A DNA stretch of 64,000 nucleotides, from the NCBI RefSeq assembly GCF_900240945.1, contig NZ_OESG01000013.1, positions 868,001-932,000 on the forward strand, in the 5' to 3' direction. Each line of letters begins with the position of its first letter. Position 1 is the stretch's first letter. The position numbers were made by a program, and so were the translations under genes. Positions 31,835-42,284 of this stretch are shown in pieces. The notes beneath the pieces are model-generated. The model did no database searches. It worked only from the letters and a program-made list of their open reading frames with translations, and was not told the origin of the DNA. The stretch comes from Mycobacterium sp. 3519A. GTDB taxonomy: Bacteria > Actinomycetota > Actinomycetes > Mycobacteriales > Mycobacteriaceae.

Positions 31835-32851
31835 CAACTGCTCGATCTGCTGACCGGCCCGCATGGCGTGGACCGGTACACCGAGCTGGTCGTTCCGACT
31901 TGGACCGCGGGCGACGCCCGGGCCGAGATCGTCGCGGTGCGCAGGCAAACTCCGCGCAGCGTCACCCTGACTCTCGAGCCCAACCGGGCGTTTTCCGGCT
32001 TCCGCGCCGGCCAGCACATCAACCTCACTGTCGAGATCGACGGTCGTCGCCGGAGGAGGCCCTACTCACCTGCGAGCGCCGAGGGCGCCTCACACATCGA
32101 ACTGACCATCGGCCGGCACGACGGCGGGTTGGTGTCGACCTACCTCTGCGAGCACGCCCGGCCGGGCATGGTCGTCGGGCTGGATTCGGTTGGCGGCGAC
32201 TTCGTGCTGCCCGATGCGCTGCCGCGGCGCATCCTGTTCGTCTCCGGCGGCAGCGGCATCACGCCGGTGATGTCGATGCTGCGCACGTTGCGGACCACGG
32301 GCTTCACCGGCGAGATCGCGTTCATCCACTTCGCACGTTCGGCCGACGAAGCGTGCTACCGCACCGAACTCGCGGCGATGCGAGGCGTGCGTGTGCTGCA
32401 CGGCTACACCAGGGCGACGGCGGGCTCGGACCTCGACGGCCGATTCGGCCCCGAACACCTGGCTGCCGCGATGCCCGACCCCGAGGCGGTGTTCGTCTGC
32501 GGCCCACCGGCTCTGGTCGATGCGGTGCGTGCGCATTGCCGCAACGTGCACTCGGAGAGCTTCGTGCCGCCGGTGTTCGATACGGCGGCGCAGGCGTCCG
32601 GCGGTCGGATCTCGTTGACCGACAGCGGCGTTGAGCTCGTCGACGACGGGCGGCCGCTGCTCGAGCAGGCCGAGTCCGCCGGGCTCACACCGGAAAGCGG
32701 ATGCCGGATGGGCATCTGCCACAGCTGCACCCGCCGCAAGACCCGCGGCGCGGTGAAAAATCTGATCACCCAAGCGGTGTCGAGTGCCGAGCAGGAGGAC
32801 GTGCAGATCTGCGTGACCGTCCCCGTCGGCGACGTCGACATCGCGCTCTAG
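31826..32851 (+). CDS. Ferredoxin reductase-type flavoprotein with 2Fe-2S domain, desaturase electron donor
   Basis: A 341-residue protein like Rv3230c. Domain order: FAD-binding barrel (RRRRPYSPASA near residue 76), NAD(P)-binding lobe (LFVSGGSGITPVMSML near 138-153, and FVCGPPALVDAV near 225), then a plant-type 2Fe-2S ferredoxin domain with CRMGICHSC near 292-300 (Cys x4 Cys x2 Cys) and the fourth Cys in VQICVTVP near 331. It passes electrons from NADPH to the DesA3 stearoyl-CoA desaturase encoded 17 bp downstream. The start is ATG 31826, inside a palindrome; GTG 31760 would add 22 residues. Confidence 0.9.
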   Translation: MFTQLLDLLTGPHGVDRYTELVVPTWTAGDARAEIVAVRRQTPRSVTLTLEPNRAFSGFRAGQHINLTVEIDGRRRRRPYSPASAEGASHIELTIGRHDGGLVSTYLCEHARPGMVVGLDSVGGDFVLPDALPRRILFVSGGSGITPVMSMLRTLRTTGFTGEIAFIHFARSADEACYRTELAAMRGVRVLHGYTRATAGSDLDGRFGPEHLAAAMPDPEAVFVCGPPALVDAVRAHCRNVHSESFVPPVFDTAAQASGGRISLTDSGVELVDDGRPLLEQAESAGLTPESGCRMGICHSCTRRKTRGAVKNLITQAVSSAEQEDVQICVTVPVGDVDIAL

Positions 32852-32868
32852 ATCCCGAGGAGCTGAAT

Positions 32869-33966
32869 ATGACTGCACCAACCGTGACTCAACCCAGAAC
32901 CGTGACGAAGACCGTCGCAGGCACGACCGTCACCATGACCCCCGAGCGGGCCGAGGCGTTCGGCCGTGAACTCGACGCGCTGCGCGAGCGGGTGATCGCT
33001 GACCTCGGCGAGCGTGACGCCACCTACATCCGTCGAATCATCAAGGCGCAGAGGGCACTCGAAGTCAGCGGACGGGCGCTGTTGTTCTTCCCGCCGTTCT
33101 GGTTGGCGGGCACCGCGATGCTGGGCCTTTCGAAGATCGTCGACAACATGGAGATCGGCCACAACGTGATGCACGGCCAGTACGACTGGATGGGCGATCC
33201 GGCGATCTCCAGTCGGGGTTTCGAGTGGGACACCGCATGCCCGGGTGACCAGTGGCGGCACTCGCACAACTACATGCACCACACCTATACGAACATCGTC
33301 GGGATGGACCGCGACATCGGGTACGGCATCCTGCGGATGAGCGAGGACCAGAAGTGGCGGCCCTACTTCCTCGGCAACCCGGTGTACGCGTTCTTGTTGA
33401 TGGTGCTGTTCCAATACGGCGTCGCGCTGCACGAACTGGAGACCGAGCGGATTCGCGCCGGCGAGATCACCCTTGCCGACAAACGCGAGATCCTGGAGGG
33501 CATCTGGCGTAAGACCAAGCGCCAGGCGCTCAAGGACTACGTCGCCTTCCCGCTGCTGGCCGGGCCGTTCGCGCCGTGGGTGTTCGCGGGCAACGTGACC
33601 GCGAACCTGATCCGCAACGTCTGGTCGTTCATGATCATCTTCTGCGGGCACTTCCCCGAAGATGTGCAGGAGTTCTCCATCGAGGAGACCAAGGCTGAGA
33701 CTCGCGGGATGTGGTACTTCCGGCAGATCCTCGGATCGGCGAACCTGACCGGCGGCAAGCTCTTTCACATCCTGAGCGGCAACCTGTCGTTCCAGATCGA
33801 GCATCACCTGTTCCCCGACATCCCTGCGCACCGGCACGCCGAGATCTCCGAAGAGGTGCGCGAGATCTGCCGACGTTACGGCGTGCCGTACAACACCGGC
33901 CCGCTGCCGAGGCAGTTCGCCACGGTGGTGCGCAAGATTGTGCGGCTGGCGCTGCCGCGCCGGTGA
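32869..33966 (+). CDS. desA3: Membrane acyl-CoA delta-9 desaturase, DesA3 type
   Basis: A 365-residue integral membrane desaturase that would make oleic acid from stearoyl-CoA. The di-iron histidine boxes are HNVMH near residue 102, HSHNYMHH near 128 and FQIEHHLFP near 308, in correct order. Hydrophobic pairs lie around 65-90 and 165-250. A good ribosome site, GAGGAG at 32857-32862, lies six bases before the ATG. It forms an operon with the reductase and is presumably controlled by the FabR-like TetR. The last codons and stop are part of a perfect 34-bp tandem duplication. Confidence 0.93.
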   Translation: MTAPTVTQPRTVTKTVAGTTVTMTPERAEAFGRELDALRERVIADLGERDATYIRRIIKAQRALEVSGRALLFFPPFWLAGTAMLGLSKIVDNMEIGHNVMHGQYDWMGDPAISSRGFEWDTACPGDQWRHSHNYMHHTYTNIVGMDRDIGYGILRMSEDQKWRPYFLGNPVYAFLLMVLFQYGVALHELETERIRAGEITLADKREILEGIWRKTKRQALKDYVAFPLLAGPFAPWVFAGNVTANLIRNVWSFMIIFCGHFPEDVQEFSIEETKAETRGMWYFRQILGSANLTGGKLFHILSGNLSFQIEHHLFPDIPAHRHAEISEEVREICRRYGVPYNTGPLPRQFATVVRKIVRLALPRR

Positions 33967-34019
33967 CCGCCCGCGCCCCCCGCCCCTGCCGCGCCGGTGA
34001 CCGCCCGCGCCCCCCGCCC
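33952..34019 (+). repeat. Perfect tandem duplication, 2 x 34 bp, spanning the desA3 stop
   Basis: Bases 33952-33985 and 33986-34019 are identical. The unit begins CTGCCGCGCCGGTGACC and is C-rich. The first copy contains the last codons and the TGA of desA3; the second lies downstream. It looks recent because no base differs, and it may vary in copy number between strains. Confidence 0.85.
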
Positions 34020-34042
34020 CGCGCCCCCGCCCGCCCCGCGCC

Positions 34043-34105
34043 CGCCGAGACTACGGTTTCTGATGCAAAATCGGCCGAAATCCGTCACAAACCGTAGTCT
34101 CGGCG
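34043..34105. terminator. Long perfect hairpin between convergent desA3 and nei2
   Basis: CGCCGAGACTACGGTTT at 34043-34059 pairs perfectly with 34089-34105: a 17-bp stem around a 29-base loop. It lies between the stops of two convergent genes, where a bidirectional terminator is expected. There is no T-tract, but mycobacterial terminators often lack one. The long stem and large loop also fit a palindromic repeat unit, so the terminator role is inferred from position. Confidence 0.5.
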
Positions 34106-34114
34106 CATGCAGGC

Positions 34115-34876
34115 TCAGGTTTGACAGACCGGGCACCAGTACGTGACACGGTCACCGGTGCGGTCCGACCGAATGAGCGTTCCGCATCTGCGGCACGGCT
34201 TCCCTTCGCGGCCGTAAACCCACATGTCCTGACCGTGGCGGGTATTGCCGGTGGTGGTGCGGTTCCAGCGAGAGCGGTTCAGCCACAACATGTCCCGGGC
34301 CCGCTGCACCATCCGCAGCGGGTCCTTGACGTTTCTGACCGGAGCGGTCGGCAGGTGGCCGGTGACGAAGCACAGTTCGTTGCAGTAGACGTTTCCGACT
34401 CCGGCCATCACCCGCTGGTCGAGCAGCGTCTCCGACAACGGCCGATCGGGATCGGCCACCAGGTTCGCGGCCGCGGTGTGCGGTTCCCAGTCGTCGCCGA
34501 GGAGATCGGGTCCGAGATGGTCGACGACGTCCATATCGTGATCGCGGTCGAGCACCTCCAGCACGCCCAGATCGATACCGGCGGCCTGAATGTCGGTTGT
34601 TTCCAAGATGATCCGGATCCGGTACCCGGCCCTGCTCGGCTTGCCGACCGGGTTGACCTTCCAGCTGCCCTCCATCTTCAGATGCGAATGGATGCTGGCC
34701 GGGCCGACCCGGATGAAGAGATGCTTGCCGCGACTGATCACCTCGTCGACCACGTGCCCGGTCAGGTCGACGGTCGCGTACTTCGGCACCCGGACGTCGC
34801 ACCGCGTCAGCGTCTTACCGACCAGCGCCTCGCGCAGGATGGCGGCGGTGTGCCAGACGGTGTCGCCTTCAGGCAT
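34115..34876 (-). CDS. nei2: Endonuclease VIII-type DNA glycosylase
   Basis: A 253-residue Fpg/Nei-family base-excision repair enzyme. The N-terminus after Met is PEGDT, so Pro at residue 2 is the Schiff-base nucleophile and Glu 3 the catalytic acid; this fixes the start at 34876. The lysine loop is VPKYATVD near 29, the H2TH region is [17 protein letters not shown] near 145-161, and a C-terminal zinc finger has CRRCG and CPVC. It removes oxidised pyrimidines. The start overlaps the upstream SDR gene by 8 bp. In M. tuberculosis the equivalent Rv3297 lies beside lhr, whereas here lhr is about 10 kb away. Confidence 0.93.
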   Translation of the reverse strand: MPEGDTVWHTAAILREALVGKTLTRCDVRVPKYATVDLTGHVVDEVISRGKHLFIRVGPASIHSHLKMEGSWKVNPVGKPSRAGYRIRIILETTDIQAAGIDLGVLEVLDRDHDMDVVDHLGPDLLGDDWEPHTAAANLVADPDRPLSETLLDQRVMAGVGNVYCNELCFVTGHLPTAPVRNVKDPLRMVQRARDMLWLNRSRWNRTTTGNTRHGQDMWVYGREGKPCRRCGTLIRSDRTGDRVTYWCPVCQT

Positions 34877-35801
34877 CGGCGACCATCCGCAGTGAGAGTT
34901 CCCACAGCCGTTCGGCATTGGCGGGATCGAGCGCATACGGCGCGACGCCGCCCGACCCCGGTGCCCCGCGCCTGCTGACCAGTTCGGCCTCGTTGCAGTT
35001 CTCGAAGTAGCGGCCGCCCACACCGTCCAGCAGTGGGGAGGCGGCCAGCAACACCGATGTCGCCGCGCCCTGTTCCACCGTCTTGATCGCCCGCTGGCCC
35101 CGCATCGCGGCGGCGGCCTTGCCCATGTCGACGTGGCGGCCCAACTGAGTGACGATCGCGCCGGGCATCAGCGCGTTGGCGACGATACCGTCGGCGGCCC
35201 ACCGCCGCGTCGCCTCGACGGCGAACAACACGTTGGCCGTCTTCGACTGTCCGTAGGCGCCGAACGGGTCGTAGTCGCGGAACGCGTAGTCGATGTCGTC
35301 GAACACGACCGGCGAGCGCAGGTGCCCGCCCGAACTCACCGACACGATGCGCGCCGAGCCTGCCGCCGCCAGCGCATCGCGCAGCGCCAGCGCGAGCGCG
35401 AAATGCCCCAAATGGTTTGTCGCGAACTGCATTTCGTGTCTGCTGGCCGATATGGTCAGCTCCGGGATCGCCATCACGCCCGCGTTGTTCACCAGGATGT
35501 CCAGCGCCCCTGTCCACGCCGCGGCGAACGCGTGCACACTGGCCAGGTCGGCCAGTTCCAGTGCGCCGACGGTGACCGCGTCGTTGCCGGTGTTCGCTTT
35601 GATGTCGGCGGCAACCCGTGCACCGGCCTGCGTATCGCGCACTGCGAGCGTGACCGCTGCCCCCGCTGCCGCCAACGCGCGCGCGGTCTCGACGCCGATT
35701 CCCGAGGACGCGCCGGTGACGATCGCCCGCTTGCCGGTCAGGTCGACACCCGCGATGACCTCCGCAGCCGTCGACGAGGCGCCGAACGGTGTGGTGATCA
35801 C
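34869..35801 (-). CDS. Short-chain dehydrogenase/reductase (retinol dehydrogenase-like)
   Basis: A 310-residue SDR. The cofactor motif TGASSGIG is near residue 29-36, NNAGVM near 105, and the active Ser in SVSSGG near 153 and YGQSK near 181-185 complete the catalytic set. The extended C-terminus resembles the WW-oxidoreductase/retinol dehydrogenase-like SDRs frequent in mycobacteria. The start is GTG at 35801, overlapping the TGA of the upstream nitronate monooxygenase gene (GTGA). Substrate unknown. Confidence 0.88.
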   Translation of the reverse strand: MITTPFGASSTAAEVIAGVDLTGKRAIVTGASSGIGVETARALAAAGAAVTLAVRDTQAGARVAADIKANTGNDAVTVGALELADLASVHAFAAAWTGALDILVNNAGVMAIPELTISASRHEMQFATNHLGHFALALALRDALAAAGSARIVSVSSGGHLRSPVVFDDIDYAFRDYDPFGAYGQSKTANVLFAVEATRRWAADGIVANALMPGAIVTQLGRHVDMGKAAAAMRGQRAIKTVEQGAATSVLLAASPLLDGVGGRYFENCNEAELVSRRGAPGSGGVAPYALDPANAERLWELSLRMVADA

Positions 35802-36751
35802 GCCAACGCCCCGGCGATCGCCGACTCGGCCTGCGCCGCGACGCGCGCGACGACCGTGCTCGCGGAATCCATTTCGGCGACCAGGTCGACGGCTTCACCG
35901 GCCCAGATCGGCAGGTAGTCGCGGTCACCGCGGGCGGCGGCGGCATCGAACTCCGCCATCGCAGCTTCGTCGGATTCCAACTCGGCTTCCCGTCCCTGCC
36001 AGACATCGGTGAAGCGGTTGCGCAGTGTGCGCGCCGGATAGCGGGCAGGCCAACCCGCGTGTGTGGCGATGTCCAAGACGCGGCCGCGGACGGTGTCGGA
36101 CGCGTGCGCCGCGGTGATGGCCTTCACCTCGTCGGGGTCGAGCAACGCCTCGGGGGTGGCCTCGAACCTGGTGCCGATCATCGCCCCCGCGGCGCCGAGC
36201 ATCAGCGCGGCCGCCAGTCCGCGGCCGTCGGCGATACCGCCCGCGGCCAGCACCGGCGTCGCGCCGGCAATGTCCACCACCGCGGGCACGAACGGCAGCG
36301 TCGCCCGGCCTCCGCCGTGCCCGCCTGCCTCCGAGCCTTGCGCCACAATGACATTCGCACCGACTTCCAGTGCGCGCCGCGCTTCGTCCAGGGACGTCAC
36401 CTGCACCATCAGCGCGACGCCCTCGGCGCGGATCATCGGCGCGAACGGCGCGGGATCGCCGAACGACAGCATGACGGCCGCCGGTGACCAGTTCAGGGCC
36501 GCCTCGACCGCTCGTTCGTCGATGGCCCATGTCAAAAAGCCGATGCCCCACGGCCTCGACGTCGCCGCCTTGGCCAGTTCACATTCCCGGTCCAGCCACT
36601 GCACATCGCCGCGGCCCGCACCGATCAGGCCGAGCCCTCCGCCCTCGGACACCGCGCCCGCCAACGCGCCGCCCGAGACCCCGCCCATCGGGGCCAGCAC
36701 GACGGGATGGTCGATGCCGAAGATTGACGTCAGTGCCGTGCGCAGCGCCAT
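35798..36751 (-). CDS. Nitronate monooxygenase-family FMN protein
   Basis: A 317-residue TIM-barrel FMN enzyme of the NMO/2-nitropropane dioxygenase family. Visible: HPVVLAPMGGVSGG near residue 15 (FMN phosphate/ring contact), GANVIVAQGSEAGGHGGG near 131-148, the family hallmark, and PVLAAGGIADGRGLAAAL near 170. It oxidises alkyl nitronates or related compounds. The start at 36751 is chosen because TACAGT lies seven bases upstream; the open frame further up is the remains of a secreted-protein gene and a repeat. Confidence 0.9.
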   Translation of the reverse strand: MALRTALTSIFGIDHPVVLAPMGGVSGGALAGAVSEGGGLGLIGAGRGDVQWLDRECELAKAATSRPWGIGFLTWAIDERAVEAALNWSPAAVMLSFGDPAPFAPMIRAEGVALMVQVTSLDEARRALEVGANVIVAQGSEAGGHGGGRATLPFVPAVVDIAGATPVLAAGGIADGRGLAAALMLGAAGAMIGTRFEATPEALLDPDEVKAITAAHASDTVRGRVLDIATHAGWPARYPARTLRNRFTDVWQGREAELESDEAAMAEFDAAAARGDRDYLPIWAGEAVDLVAEMDSASTVVARVAAQAESAIAGALA

Positions 36752-36774
36752 GTGTCGAACTGTAGGCGTCGCGG

Positions 36775-36850
36775 CTAGATGGTATGGGGGTTGACTCGAG
36801 GTTAAAGGCCTCGGGCTGGAATCGGACGTGGGTTGCCTTGGGTGGGTGAA
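36775..36850 (-). repeat. Dispersed repeat, copy 1
   Basis: From CTAG at 36775 to about 36850 this sequence matches, inverted, the segment 44520-44599. Shared blocks include TTGACTCGAGG, AGGCCTCGGGCTG and AATCGGACGTGGGTTGCCTT. Read on the minus strand, both copies encode the same-looking peptide (PPKATHVRxQPEAFxLESTP), with differences at several positions. This copy is 23 bp upstream of the nitronate monooxygenase start and cuts off the 3' end of the pseudogene next to it. Confidence 0.75.
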
Positions 36851-37000
36851 AGCATAGAGATGTTCCACGTGGTCGTCGCGCCGCCGTCGTAGAAGGTGTA
36901 GTCGCCGTCGAGGCGATCGTCCGCCCATGCGGGGCACGCCCAATCCGACGGCGGTGCAGGCGGCGGCGACGACGGCTGCCAGCGCACGAGTTAACGCCAT
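36848..37000 (-). pseudogene. Frameshifted, truncated gene for a small secreted mycobacterial protein
   Basis: On the minus strand from ATG 37000 the first 21 codons read MALTRALAAVVAAACTAVGL, a normal Sec signal peptide core. Shifting one frame near 36935 gives ACPAWADDRLDGDYTFYDGG and then ATTTWNISML, which looks like a signal-peptidase site (AWA before DD) and the start of the mature domain of the LDGxYT...TW-type secreted proteins common in mycobacteria. It then runs into the dispersed repeat and ends. One frameshift plus a lost 3' end indicate a dead gene. Family recognition is from memory. Confidence 0.5.
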
Positions 37001-37087
37001 CGTGGCCGTAGCCCCGCTCGTCGACGGCCCGGCACGATATCGCCGAGATTGAGGTCAGCTTCCCTCCATGGGCTGAGCCGATGCGGA

Positions 37088-38815
37088 TCACAATGGACCG
37101 ACGGGCACGATCTCGGCCGCGCCCATCCGGGCACCGTCGGCGGTCTCGTCGTCGGGCATGGTCTGGCTTTCCCGCTCGGCCGCGACCCGCGCGAGGTAGT
37201 GGCTGATTTCCAGCGCCTTATGCTCGTCGGACCATCCCAGCAGCGGCGACATCAGATCGGCGACCTCCCGACAGGAATCGGTGCCCCGGTCGAAGGTCTC
37301 TATCGAGATCCGCGTCCGGCGGCACAACACGTCGTCGAGATGTAGCGCACCCTCGTGGGTGGTGGCGTATACCACCTCTGCGCGTAGGTAGTCATCGGCA
37401 GCGGGCAGGGGGGAGCCCAAGGCCGGGTCATCGCGAATGAGGCCGAGTACCTCGCCGATCATCGATCCGTGCCGGTTGAGCAGATGGGCGATCCGCGGCT
37501 CGCTCAGACCCGAGTTCGCGGCCAGCTGGTGGCGGGCGTTCCACAGCGCGTGGTAACCGTCGGCACCCAGTAGCGGCACGTTCTGCGTCATAGAGTTCGG
37601 GATCCTGCGGTCGAAGGCCTGCCCCAAACCGTGCACGGCCTCGTCGACCGCATCCTTGGCCATCACCCGGTACGTGGTGTACTTGCCGCCCGCGATCACC
37701 ACCAGGCCAGGGACACTGTGACCGACGGCGTGTTCCCGCGACAATGTGGAGGTATCCGCGGATTCACCGGCAAGAAGCGGGCGCAGACCCGCGTAGACAC
37801 CCTCGACGTCGGCTTCGGTCAGCGGTGCCCGCAGCACAGCGTTGACCTGGCCGAGCAGGTAGCGGATATCCTTCAGGCTGGCCGCCGGATGTGCCTTGTC
37901 GAGCGACCATTCGGTATCGGTGGTTCCGATGATCCAGTGTCGGCCCCACGGGATGACGAACAGGACCGACTTCTCGGTCCGCAGGATGATCCCGGTGGAA
38001 GACCGTATTCGGTCACGAGGGACGACCAGATGAATTCCCTTGCTCGCTCGGACATGGAATTGTCCGCGCTCGTTGGCCAGCCCCTGCGTTTCGTCGGTCC
38101 AGACGCCGGTGGCGTTGATCACCTGGCGCGCCCGCACCGGGTAGGTGCGATTCGACTCCAGATCGACGACGCGGACCCCGGTGACGCGTTCACCCTCGCG
38201 GATGAGATCCACCACCCGGGTGCGGGTCGCGATCCGCGCGCCGTATGCGGCCGCGGTGCGCGCGATCGTCATGGTGTGCCTGGCATCGTCGACCTGGGCG
38301 TCGGAGTACACCAGTGCGCCGACAAGCGCATCCTTGCTCAGGGATGGAGCCGCTCGCAACGCGCCGCGACGGGTGAGGTGCCGGTGCAGCGGGATCCCGG
38401 CTCCGTGTCCGGACGCCTTGGACATCGCGTCGTAGAGCGTGAGCCCGGCGGCGGTGTAGATGCGCTCCCATCCCCGATGCCTGAGCGGGTAGAGAAATTT
38501 CACGGGCTTCACCAGGTGTGGCGCCAGCTTCTCGAGCATCAGCCCGCGTTCGGACAGCGCCTCGGCGACCAACCGGAAATCCAGCATCTCCAGGTAGCGA
38601 AGACCGCCGTGGATCAACTTGCTCGACCGGCTGGAGGTGCCCGAGGCGAGATCGCGGGCTTCGACCAGCCCTACTTTCAAGCCCCGGGTGGCCGCATCGA
38701 GCGCGGCGCCAGCACCGACGACCCCACCGCCGATCACCACGATGTCGAGCGGGTTGGCCGCGAGGTCCGCCAGTGCGGCCGCGCGATTGGCAGGGGAGAG
38801 CGCCACCGCCTCCAT
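37088..38815 (-). CDS. glpD: FAD-dependent glycerol-3-phosphate dehydrogenase of the glycerol operon
   Basis: A 575-residue GlpD, third gene of glpF-glpK-glpD. The FAD motif IVVIGGGVVGAGAALDAATRG is at about residues 25-45, with SGTSSRSSKLIHGGLRYLEM, RHWIIGTTDTEW and GGKYTTYRVMAKD in order; a C-terminal helical domain follows from about 400. It oxidises glycerol-3-phosphate to DHAP at the membrane. It is a clear paralogue of GlpD2 at 23745, with an N-terminus shorter by about 10 residues. A ribosome site AAGG lies eight bases before ATG 38815. There is a 51-bp gap after glpK. Confidence 0.95.
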   Translation of the reverse strand: MEAVALSPANRAAALADLAANPLDIVVIGGGVVGAGAALDAATRGLKVGLVEARDLASGTSSRSSKLIHGGLRYLEMLDFRLVAEALSERGLMLEKLAPHLVKPVKFLYPLRHRGWERIYTAAGLTLYDAMSKASGHGAGIPLHRHLTRRGALRAAPSLSKDALVGALVYSDAQVDDARHTMTIARTAAAYGARIATRTRVVDLIREGERVTGVRVVDLESNRTYPVRARQVINATGVWTDETQGLANERGQFHVRASKGIHLVVPRDRIRSSTGIILRTEKSVLFVIPWGRHWIIGTTDTEWSLDKAHPAASLKDIRYLLGQVNAVLRAPLTEADVEGVYAGLRPLLAGESADTSTLSREHAVGHSVPGLVVIAGGKYTTYRVMAKDAVDEAVHGLGQAFDRRIPNSMTQNVPLLGADGYHALWNARHQLAANSGLSEPRIAHLLNRHGSMIGEVLGLIRDDPALGSPLPAADDYLRAEVVYATTHEGALHLDDVLCRRTRISIETFDRGTDSCREVADLMSPLLGWSDEHKALEISHYLARVAAERESQTMPDDETADGARMGAAEIVPVGPL

Positions 38816-38866
38816 ATCGGTACCTTGTCTTTCGTATTCGTCTGGGGCGCTTACGGATTGCCGGCG

Positions 38867-40384
<1,518 letters not shown>

Positions 40385-40422
40385 AGAAGAACTCCTGTGT
40401 CTGCGATGGGGTGAGCGGACGG

Positions 40423-41268
40423 TCAGCTGTTGGTCATTGCGGTGGGCTCGGCGACACTGACTTCCTGGGGCAGTTCCAACGCGGTGGGCAGGTATCGCTC
40501 GATCCCGAAGACGAACACCGCGCCACCGATCAGACCACCGATGACCGGGGCGATGATCGGCACCCAGAAGTAGAGTTCAGGACCGTTGGCCGAGAACATG
40601 GCGTCGTTGTAGCCGGTGATCCAGGACGCCAGCCGCGGACCGAAGTCGCGCGCGGGGTTGATCGCGTAACCGGCATTGGTGCCCCACGCCATGCCGATGC
40701 CGACCACCAGGAGCCCGATGATCAGCGGTGCCAGGTTGGCAAGCGGCGGGTTGTTTCCTGCGGTGGTCACCGCGAGGATGACGATCACCAGTACCGCGGT
40801 TCCGACGATCTGGTCGGCAAAGGCAGTGGCGGTGGACACGCCCGTACCGGGCGAGGTCGAGAAAATCCCCTGAGTTGCCTTGGTGTGGCCGGGATCGACG
40901 GTGGCAATCTGGTCGGCATAGACGAATCTGACGATCAGCGCACCGACGAAGGCGCCCGCGAACTGAGCGCTGATGTAGGGCAGCACTTTGCGCCTGTCGA
41001 AACCTTTGAACACCGTCAACGCCACCGTCACTGCGGGATTGAGATGGGCACCGCTGAGCCGACCGGCGACAAAGACGGCCATCGTCACGCCCAGGCCCCA
41101 CCCGAAGGCGATCGAGTTGTGGTCGCCTGCTCCAACGGACTTCGGGAATCCGCCCGCGATGACCTGGGCGACCACCCCGCAGCCGAAAAGAATCAAAATC
41201 GCGGTGCCCAGGAGTTCGGCGGACAGTTCGCCGATGAGAGGATGCTTGGTCCGCGTCGATGCTTTCAT
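40423..41268 (-). CDS. glpF: Glycerol facilitator (aquaglyceroporin)
   Basis: A 281-residue major intrinsic protein with six hydrophobic helices and the two NPA half-helices: [11 protein letters not shown] near residue 72 and [12 protein letters not shown] near 210. The Asp after NPAR is the mark of glycerol facilitators versus water channels. It lets glycerol diffuse in, to be trapped by GlpK. It is the first gene of glpFKD; AAGGAAG lies just upstream of ATG 41268. The 251-bp gap to the divergent IclR gene holds the promoter and an operator-like palindrome. Confidence 0.95.
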   Translation of the reverse strand: MKASTRTKHPLIGELSAELLGTAILILFGCGVVAQVIAGGFPKSVGAGDHNSIAFGWGLGVTMAVFVAGRLSGAHLNPAVTVALTVFKGFDRRKVLPYISAQFAGAFVGALIVRFVYADQIATVDPGHTKATQGIFSTSPGTGVSTATAFADQIVGTAVLVIVILAVTTAGNNPPLANLAPLIIGLLVVGIGMAWGTNAGYAINPARDFGPRLASWITGYNDAMFSANGPELYFWVPIIAPVIGGLIGGAVFVFGIERYLPTALELPQEVSVAEPTAMTNS

Positions 41269-41387
41269 TGCTCACTTCCTTGTGCGCTTGTGCTGATGGG
41301 ACTTTCGTGCTTTGGCACGAGGCGCGACGGTGCACTGCACCGCGGTGGCCGTGCCGCACTGTGAGATGGTGCGAAGCTATGTGGGAA

Positions 41388-41403
41388 TGTGACGGCCATC
41401 AAT
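41388..41403 (+). promoter_or_regulatory. Weak CRP-like half-site match
   Basis: TGTGA-CGGCCA-TCAAT keeps the left half and spacing of the CRP consensus TGTGA-N6-TCACA, but the right half is only partly matched. It sits in the glpF-gylR gap, where cAMP control of glycerol genes would make sense. Treat as a candidate only. Confidence 0.25.
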
Positions 41404-41410
41404 GGCGGTT

Positions 41411-41427
41411 GTTCGACAATGTCGAAC
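41411..41427. promoter_or_regulatory. GylR/IclR operator-like palindrome
   Basis: GTTCGACA-A-TGTCGAAC is a perfect 17-bp palindrome (eight-base arms, one-base centre) in the divergent gap between glpF and gylR. It is the best dyad in that gap and has the TCGA-rich character I associate with GylR sites. GylR is known in M. smegmatis as the activator of glpFKD in response to glycerol-3-phosphate. Confidence 0.6.
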
Positions 41428-41519
41428 GTTTCGTGGCGTGACGACGAGATCGGGATGGATGACGTGCTCCGCCTGTGATATTCGTCGCGTAGCGCCACCG
41501 AGAGTGAGGAGTGGGCCCG

Positions 41520-42284
41520 ATGCCCGGATCTATCCAATCGATCGAACGCGCCGCAGCCATAATGGATTTGATCGAGCAAAGCGACAGGCCCCTTCAACTG
41601 CGCGACATCGTCCAGGACATGCAACTGTCCAAGGCGACGGTTCACGGAATCGTGCGCACTCTGGTCGAGGTGGACTACCTCCAGCAGGATCCCGACACGG
41701 GCAGTTATTCGCCAGGGCCGCGCGCATATTCACGCGAAGGCGTGGAATTGGATGGAAATGACCTGCGATCGATCTCGATGGTCTGGGCCGACGCACTCGC
41801 GCTGTCTTCGGGATTCGAAGTGCTGATGACATTGCTGAACGGTCACGAGGCCGACGTCGTGCACCATGTGTTCCGACCCGACGACACTGCTCAAACGCTG
41901 CGTGTCGGGGAGCGGATACCACTGCACGCGACCGCGTGCGGCAAACTCGTACTGGCGTATTCGCCGCGCCGCGAACGTATTTTGCGCAACCTCCGGCTCG
42001 AACGCTTCACCCTCAGGACGTCGGTGAACCGCGCACGACTGACCGACGAGATCGAACGGGTCCGGCGCTCCGGCGTGGCGTCCGCCAGCGGCGAATACGA
42101 TCCCGACCTCGCGGGTGTCGCGGTGCCGGTCCATGGGCGGAGCCGGTCGAGTGTCGCGGCCATGGCGGTGCTCGGGTCACCGGAATCGCTGCTTGGCCGT
42201 GACGGCTCACCCGATACCGATGTCCTCTCGGAGCTGCGGCATGCCGCCGCGGCAGTGATCCACGCGCTGCAGCCAACACGGTGA
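41520..42284 (+). CDS. gylR: IclR-family regulator of glycerol utilisation
   Basis: A 254-residue IclR protein: N-terminal winged helix (ERAAAIMDLIEQSDRPLQLR, recognition helix LSKATVHGIVRTLVEVDYL) and a C-terminal effector domain (HATACGKLVLAYSP near residue 137, RRSGVASASGEYDPDLAGVAVPV near 183). The position, divergent from glpFKD and followed by a second glycerol kinase, matches M. smegmatis GylR. The ATG at 41520 is preferred because GAGGAG (41506-41511) lies eight bases upstream; the GTG at 41511 lies over that site. The stop overlaps the next start (GTGA). Confidence 0.9.
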   Translation: MPGSIQSIERAAAIMDLIEQSDRPLQLRDIVQDMQLSKATVHGIVRTLVEVDYLQQDPDTGSYSPGPRAYSREGVELDGNDLRSISMVWADALALSSGFEVLMTLLNGHEADVVHHVFRPDDTAQTLRVGERIPLHATACGKLVLAYSPRRERILRNLRLERFTLRTSVNRARLTDEIERVRRSGVASASGEYDPDLAGVAVPVHGRSRSSVAAMAVLGSPESLLGRDGSPDTDVLSELRHAAAAVIHALQPTR

